From an uncultured Candidatus Saccharibacteria bacterium (lineage in GTDB: Bacteria; Patescibacteriota; Saccharimonadia; Saccharimonadales; Saccharimonadaceae), in NCBI GenBank assembly GCA_937976315.1, contig CALJRR010000057.1, forward strand, positions 1-6,141: 6,141 nt of DNA. The letters run 5' to 3'. Positions 5,602 through 6,141 of this stretch are shown piece after piece. Made by a program: the position numbers and the translations under genes. How positions within the stretch are numbered: position 1 is the stretch's first letter; every line of letters starts with the position of its first letter. The notes beneath the pieces were generated by a model. That model searched no databases and was not told where the DNA came from. It saw only the letters and a program-made list of their open reading frames with translations.

Positions 5602-5608
5602 AAAGGAG
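5602..5608 (+). promoter_or_regulatory. Shine-Dalgarno sequence of rpsT
   Basis: AAAGGAG, four bases before ATG 5613, is the strongest Shine-Dalgarno match in the window. It shows that the anti-Shine-Dalgarno mechanism works in this organism even though several neighbours look leaderless. Confidence 0.8.
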
Positions 5609-5612
5609 AAAC

Positions 5613-5960
5613 ATGCCAATCATCAAATCCGCCATCAAGCGTGCTAAACAAACCCTAAAGCGCCGCGAGCGAAACATCAGCATTAAAAAAGACATTAAGA
5701 CTGCTGTTAAAGCTTTCTCTGCAGAACCAAGCGCAAAAACTCTTGCTGCAGCACAAAGCGAAATCGACACCGCTGTTAAAAAAGGCTTGATTAAGAAAAA
5801 TACTGCTGCTCGCCGAAAGAGCGCATTAAGCAAAATTGCTAAAAAAGCAGGTGTTACATTAGAAGCTGCTAAAAAACCAGCCGCAAAGCCAGCAGCTAAG
5901 AAAACTACCGCTAAAAAAGCTCCAGCAAAGAAGCCAGCTACTAAGAAATCTGAAAAATAA
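5613..5960 (+). CDS. rpsT: 30S ribosomal protein S20 with Lys/Ala/Pro-rich C-terminal extension
   Basis: S20 is a helical-bundle primary binder of 16S rRNA at the bottom of the small subunit. Residues 1-85 match the family: PIIKSAIKRAKQTLKRRERN (2-21), a middle helix around TAVKAF, then KGLIKKNTAARRKSALSK (58-74), which is the conserved closing motif. The usual length is about 87. Here 30 more residues follow, made of KPAAK/KKAPAKK-type units like the tail of histone H1, with no acidic residue until the final SEK. The tail should be disordered and bind RNA or DNA nonspecifically. The start is fixed by the strong ribosome-binding site. A terminator follows the stop by 17 bases. The neighbour holA is a common partner of rpsT in other bacteria. 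Confidence 0.96.
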   Translation: MPIIKSAIKRAKQTLKRRERNISIKKDIKTAVKAFSAEPSAKTLAAAQSEIDTAVKKGLIKKNTAARRKSALSKIAKKAGVTLEAAKKPAAKPAAKKTTAKKAPAKKPATKKSEK

Positions 5961-5977
5961 TCTGTAAATATTACTAG

Positions 5978-6013
5978 AAAATACCCCGGAGTTAACTGGG
6001 GTATTTTTATTTT
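5978..6013 (+). terminator. Rho-independent terminator after rpsT, bidirectional with holA
   Basis: AAAATACCCC (5978-5987) pairs with GGGGTATTTT (5998-6007) around a ten-base loop that itself contains the palindrome AGTTAACT. A T-rich tract (TTTTTATTTT) follows on the plus strand. On the minus strand the stem ends in TTTTCTAG, so it can also end the converging holA transcript, whose stop codon (6009-6007) overlaps the stem edge. Confidence 0.88.
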
Positions 6014-6141
6014 CCAATTCCAACCAGCGCCGCCTCCACAAGCAGCCACGGATTTACAGAAGTTGTTTTCATTTGCAAGTCTGCCCGAAGTAGCGCGTCA
6101 TTTATCCTTTTCAGTTTTTCCTTATCGACACCTTTTGCTGA
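6007..6141 (-). CDS. holA: DNA polymerase III subunit delta, C-terminal end (partial)
   Basis: Delta is the clamp-loader subunit that opens the sliding clamp in replication. Only the last 44 residues are visible, from SAKGVDKEKLKRINDALLRAD to VEAALVGIGK, ending at TAA (6009-6007). The pattern of leucines, then ALLRADLQMKTTSVNPWLLVEAAL, matches the closing helix of HolA proteins (L..aD..lKtg..dp...le). Adjacency to rpsT supports it, because holA and rpsT are neighbours in Firmicutes and other groups. The catalytic-like AAA+ part lies outside the window, so the call rests on the tail and context. Confidence 0.72.
   Translation of the reverse strand, partial: SAKGVDKEKLKRINDALLRADLQMKTTSVNPWLLVEAALVGIGK

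Noticed and set aside
5528..6049. Minus-strand 173-codon reading antisense to rpsT
   Set aside because: Its Ala/Phe/Leu-rich sequence is the complement of the Lys/Ala repeats of S20, and it overlaps holA and a terminator.
1..6141. CRISPR arrays, tRNA or rRNA genes, insertion sequences
   Set aside because: No regularly spaced repeats, cloverleaf-like sequences, rRNA segments or transposase reading frames were seen on either strand.

Overview
The window looks like a piece of a compact genome from a Patescibacteria/CPR bacterium, most likely Candidatus Saccharibacteria (TM7). This is inferred from gene content and style: tight housekeeping genes, a TruB with no PUA-type tail, an S20 with a basic tail, and apparently leaderless genes beside Shine-Dalgarno genes. 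No marker here proves it. The coding regions read cleanly with the standard code: no in-frame TGA was seen, and all seven visible stops are TAA or TAG.

Layout, left to right. At 1-537 (-) is the N-terminal 179 residues of polynucleotide phosphorylase (pnp), cut by the window edge. A 275-base gap follows, holding a likely pnp promoter and leader. At 813-2012 (-) is a 399-residue cytosolic protein with distant resemblance to the YdcF/SanA/ElyC (DUF218) fold. Diverging from it at 2129-2737 (+) is a membrane-anchored sortase. The sortase converges on rpsO (S15, 2796-3062, -) across a terminator hairpin. Upstream of rpsO are truB (3101-3757, -) and a 564-residue protein (3761-5455, -). The N-terminal half of that protein has the DHH-phosphoesterase layout, but most of its catalytic metal ligands are replaced; a long acidic, repetitive and Pro/Ala-rich tail follows. 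rpsT (S20, 5613-5960, +) diverges from it and converges, across a second terminator, on the C-terminal end of a probable DNA polymerase III delta subunit (holA, 6007-6141, -).

The backbone matches the widespread order rbfA - nrnA (DHH) - truB - ribF - rpsO - pnp, with three changes: the DHH protein appears catalytically dead, ribF is absent between truB and rpsO, and the sortase/DUF218-like pair sits between rpsO and pnp. The housekeeping genes serve translation (S15, S20), tRNA modification (TruB), RNA decay (PNPase) and replication (delta). The divergent pair is an accessory insertion, possibly related to the cell envelope.

The most notable signals are the degenerate DHH protein and the promoter architecture. 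Three genes (813-2012, sortase, rpsO) have an extended -10 box (TGN-TATAAT) ending only 6-9 bases before the ATG, which predicts leaderless or nearly leaderless mRNAs. pnp, the DHH-like gene and rpsT instead have leaders with Shine-Dalgarno sequences.
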